A DNA stretch of 64,000 nucleotides from Alloyangia pacifica (GTDB taxonomy: Bacteria > Pseudomonadota > Alphaproteobacteria > Rhodobacterales > Rhodobacteraceae). The stretch is taken from the NCBI RefSeq assembly GCF_900116195.1, contig NZ_FOZW01000018.1, positions 17,036 through 81,035 on the forward strand. The letters are read 5' to 3'. A program made the translations under genes and the position numbers. Position 1 is the first letter of the stretch. Each line of letters starts with the position of its first letter. Shown one piece after another: positions 62,125 through 64,000 of this stretch. The notes beneath the pieces are model-generated. The model was not told the origin of the DNA and searched no databases. It worked only from the letters and a program-made list of their open reading frames with translations.

Positions 62125-63015
62125 ATGCGAACTGCCGATCTTGCCGAAAAAATCTCCGGCCGCCTGTCGATGGACATCGCGGAGGGTCACTATTCTGCGG
62201 GCGACAAGATGGGCACGCAGGCGCTCGCCGACCGCTACGGTGTCTCGCGCACGCCGGTGCGCGCCGCGCTGTCGCTGCTGACCGAACGCGGCGTGCTGGA
62301 ACAAAGGCCCAACCGCGGTTTCTTCGTCAGCGAGACCATCCCCGACGGCGCGCTGGTCAGCGCCGGAAAAGATGAATTGTCTCAGGAATACCAAGCCCTG
62401 GCCGAAGACTGGATCCGGGATCGCATTCCCGAGGAGATGACGGAATTCGCCCTGCGTGAGCGCTACGGCTGGACCAAGATGCGCACCGCCGAACATCTTG
62501 CCAGGGCGCAGCGCGAGGGTTGGGCCGAGCGCAAGGACGGCTATGGCTGGCGGCTTCTGCCCGTGGCCAAGACACCCGAGGCCTTCAACCAGATCTACCG
62601 CCTGCGCATCGCTCTGGAACCGGTCGCCCTGCTTGAGCCGACCTTCAGGATCAATCACGCGCGCCTCGGCGAACTGCGCGAAGTACAGCAACGCCTGATC
62701 GAGACCGATCCGGCGGTGATGCCGAACGAGACGATTCTGGGTCACGGCGCATCCTTTCACGAAGCGCTGGTCGAGATGTCCGGCAATCCCTTCTTTCTGA
62801 TCTCGCTCGAACGGGTGAATCGCATGCGGCGCCTGATGGAGTACCGCGCGCGGGTCGACCGGGCGCGGCTGCGGAACGAATGTGGCGAACACCTCGAGAT
62901 CCTCTCCCTGCTCGACGAGGAGCGGGTGCCGGAGGCCTCGGAGCGGCTGCGGCGTCACCTTCAGGACGCGCATGATCGCAAGGCACCTCAGGCCCGGGCC
63001 TGGGCCGAACGCTGA
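62125..63015 (+). CDS. GntR-family regulator with two winged-helix domains and an FCD domain
   Basis: 296 residues, about 55 longer than usual FCD regulators. The first winged helix (about 5-70) has TQALADRYGVSRTPVRAALSLL and wing RPNRGFFV. The extra segment (about 88-145) reads as a second winged helix: IPEEMTEFALRERYGWTKM, then LARAQREGWAERKDGYGWRL. The FCD ligand domain follows (about 155-285; LGHGASFHEALVEMSGNP). It is divergent from tctC of system 4. Two direct repeats of GTGTGC, 24 bp apart (62008-62013, 62032-62037), lie between the genes and could be its sites. Confidence 0.85.
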   Translation: MRTADLAEKISGRLSMDIAEGHYSAGDKMGTQALADRYGVSRTPVRAALSLLTERGVLEQRPNRGFFVSETIPDGALVSAGKDELSQEYQALAEDWIRDRIPEEMTEFALRERYGWTKMRTAEHLARAQREGWAERKDGYGWRLLPVAKTPEAFNQIYRLRIALEPVALLEPTFRINHARLGELREVQQRLIETDPAVMPNETILGHGASFHEALVEMSGNPFFLISLERVNRMRRLMEYRARVDRARLRNECGEHLEILSLLDEERVPEASERLRRHLQDAHDRKAPQARAWAER

Positions 63016-63543
63016 CAATCAGCGCCCCGATACCGCAGGCCGTGCCATGCCCCACCCCAGGGCGCAGGGATCAAGACCACGGTGCGGCGCCGCCAGACTG
63101 ACAATCGCGCGCTAACCTCCGTGCCGGCCACCGCCCATCGTCCCGGGTCGCCCCAGGCCGCCGCAGAGCCCGCAATCTGACACGCCGCCTTTCTGTCGCC
63201 CGCGCGTTGGACAGCCGAAACCTCTCACCCCCAAGACGCGGCGCTGGAGGCGCGGTGAGCGAAGGGGCAACTTGCCTTCGACCATTGTCCGGCGGCTCTC
63301 AGGCAGACGGCACTGACGGGACGCGGACGCGCACCCGCCCGCTTTCGGCTAGCGACCCTCCGGCGCGGCTGGGCCGCGACACGTCGACCTCTCGCGCACC
63401 GACGGCAAGCGCCGCGCGCCTCCCGCCGCCACCCCTTGGACAAGAAAATGTTGTCCTTTCTAGCCCGTTCTTGCGTGAGAGAAGGTCCTCTCCGCCGTAC
63501 CCATTTGCGGAAATCGTTTGGAAGCCGACAGAGGGAGACGGCC
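63016..63543. other. Gene-free region upstream of etfB
   Basis: About 530 bp without a supported gene; the frame reading through 63207-63785 overlaps etfB in another frame and is arginine-rich. A dyad GGACAA (63438-63443) with TTGTCC (63451-63456) around a 7-bp spacer lies about 90 bp before etfB, and the DNA turns AT-richer there, consistent with the etfB promoter. Confidence 0.55.
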
Positions 63544-64000
63544 ATGAAAATCCTCGTCCCGATCAAAAGAGTGATCGACTACAACGTGAAAGTCCGCGTG
63601 AAGGCGGATGGCACGGGTGTCGACCTCGCCAACGTGAAGATGTCGATGAACCCCTTCGACGAGATCGCCGTCGAAGAGGCCATCCGCCTCAAGGAGGCCG
63701 GCAAGGCCGAGGAAGTCATCGTCGTCTCGATCGGCGTGAAGCAGAGCCAGGAAACCCTGCGCACCGCCCTGGCCATGGGCGCTGACCGCGCCATCCTGGT
63801 GACCGCCGCCGAAGACGTGCACACCGACATCGAGCCGCTCGCCGTCGCCAAGATCCTCGCCAAGGTTGTCGAGGAAGAGGCCCCCGGCCTCGTCATCATG
63901 GGCAAGCAGGCGATCGACAACGACATGAACGCCACCGGCCAGATGCTGGCGGGCCTTCTGGGTTGGGCGCAGGCGACCTATGCCAACAAGCTCGACGTCG
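63544..64000 (+). CDS. etfB: Electron transfer flavoprotein beta subunit (partial, runs off right edge)
   Basis: 152 residues visible. The N-terminus [37 protein letters not shown], and [25 protein letters not shown] are typical of EtfB, and the nucleotide-binding signature [21 protein letters not shown] lies just before the edge. EtfAB carries electrons from acyl-CoA and other dehydrogenases to ETF-ubiquinone oxidoreductase. ATG 63544 follows GAGGGAGA. It is a housekeeping gene, so the window's right end probably returns to core chromosome; etfA is expected next. Confidence 0.96.
   Translation, partial: MKILVPIKRVIDYNVKVRVKADGTGVDLANVKMSMNPFDEIAVEEAIRLKEAGKAEEVIVVSIGVKQSQETLRTALAMGADRAILVTAAEDVHTDIEPLAVAKILAKVVEEEAPGLVIMGKQAIDNDMNATGQMLAGLLGWAQATYANKLDV

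Noticed and set aside
63207..63785. A 192-codon frame with a DGTRTRTRP stretch before etfB, first suspected to be a translated tRNA
   Set aside because: No cloverleaf and no GGTTCGA-type T-loop are present; the frame also runs through etfB out of frame.
1..64000. CRISPR array, insertion sequences, integrases, rRNA
   Set aside because: No regularly spaced repeats, transposase or integrase motifs, or rRNA-like stretches were seen on reading both strands; this is a reading by eye and not a search.

Overview
The window is GC-rich DNA, very probably from a marine-type Rhodobacteraceae (Roseobacter-group) alphaproteobacterium. This is inferred from the dense tripartite tricarboxylate (TTT), TRAP and polyamine-type ABC importer operons, the FadR/IclR/MarR regulators, and an etfB gene of alphaproteobacterial type at the right edge. 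I saw no rRNA, tRNA, insertion sequence, phage or CRISPR. Almost every gene belongs to a small catabolic operon with its own importer and local regulator.

Left part (1-9.4 kb): a homogentisate operon (hmgA, fumarylacetoacetase, an atypical metallo-beta-lactamase-fold protein and a flavin monooxygenase that runs off the left edge) lies divergent from a MarR regulator, with a perfect 11+11 bp dyad between them. Beside it is a 1063-residue self-sufficient reductive dehalogenase: a cobalamin/2x[4Fe-4S] RdhA fused to an FMN/NAD/[2Fe-2S] reductase. It lies divergent from a LuxR-type regulator and is the most striking gene here.

9.4-22.3 kb: a CaiB-type CoA-transferase and an HMG-CoA-lyase-like enzyme are divergent from gntR-tctCBA (TTT system 1). 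A six-gene operon then runs acyl-CoA ligase, enoyl-CoA hydratase, SDR, dctP, dctQ, dctM, with a divergent MarR.

22.9-29.9 kb: a PotDBCA-like ABC importer has a duplicated cysteine hydrolase, an unrecognised multi-pass permease and an IclR regulator. 30.2-39.5 kb: a predicted acid-sugar cluster (TTT system 2, DHDPS-like, 2-hydroxyacid dehydrogenase, PdxA2-like; divergently an iron alcohol dehydrogenase, a four-carbon acid-sugar kinase and a FadR-type GntR).

40.1-44.0 kb: a three-subunit membrane dehydrogenase (Tat-exported small subunit, GMC flavoprotein, triheme cytochrome c) ends in a clear terminator. 44.6-54.3 kb: an ADP-forming acyl-CoA synthetase, two IclR genes and TTT system 3 occur with a crotonase, a GlcD-like oxidase and a rhodanese-type sulfurtransferase. 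54.4-63.0 kb: a signal-less solute-binding-like protein behind a large nested dyad, then tctCBA-aconitase-abrB (TTT system 4) with a divergent GntR regulator carrying two winged helices. The window ends inside etfB.

Two themes recur. There are four complete TTT systems within 50 kb, of two visible sequence types whose binding protein and TctA co-vary. Local dyad operators or mRNA hairpins are placed between divergent promoters or just after binding-protein genes.
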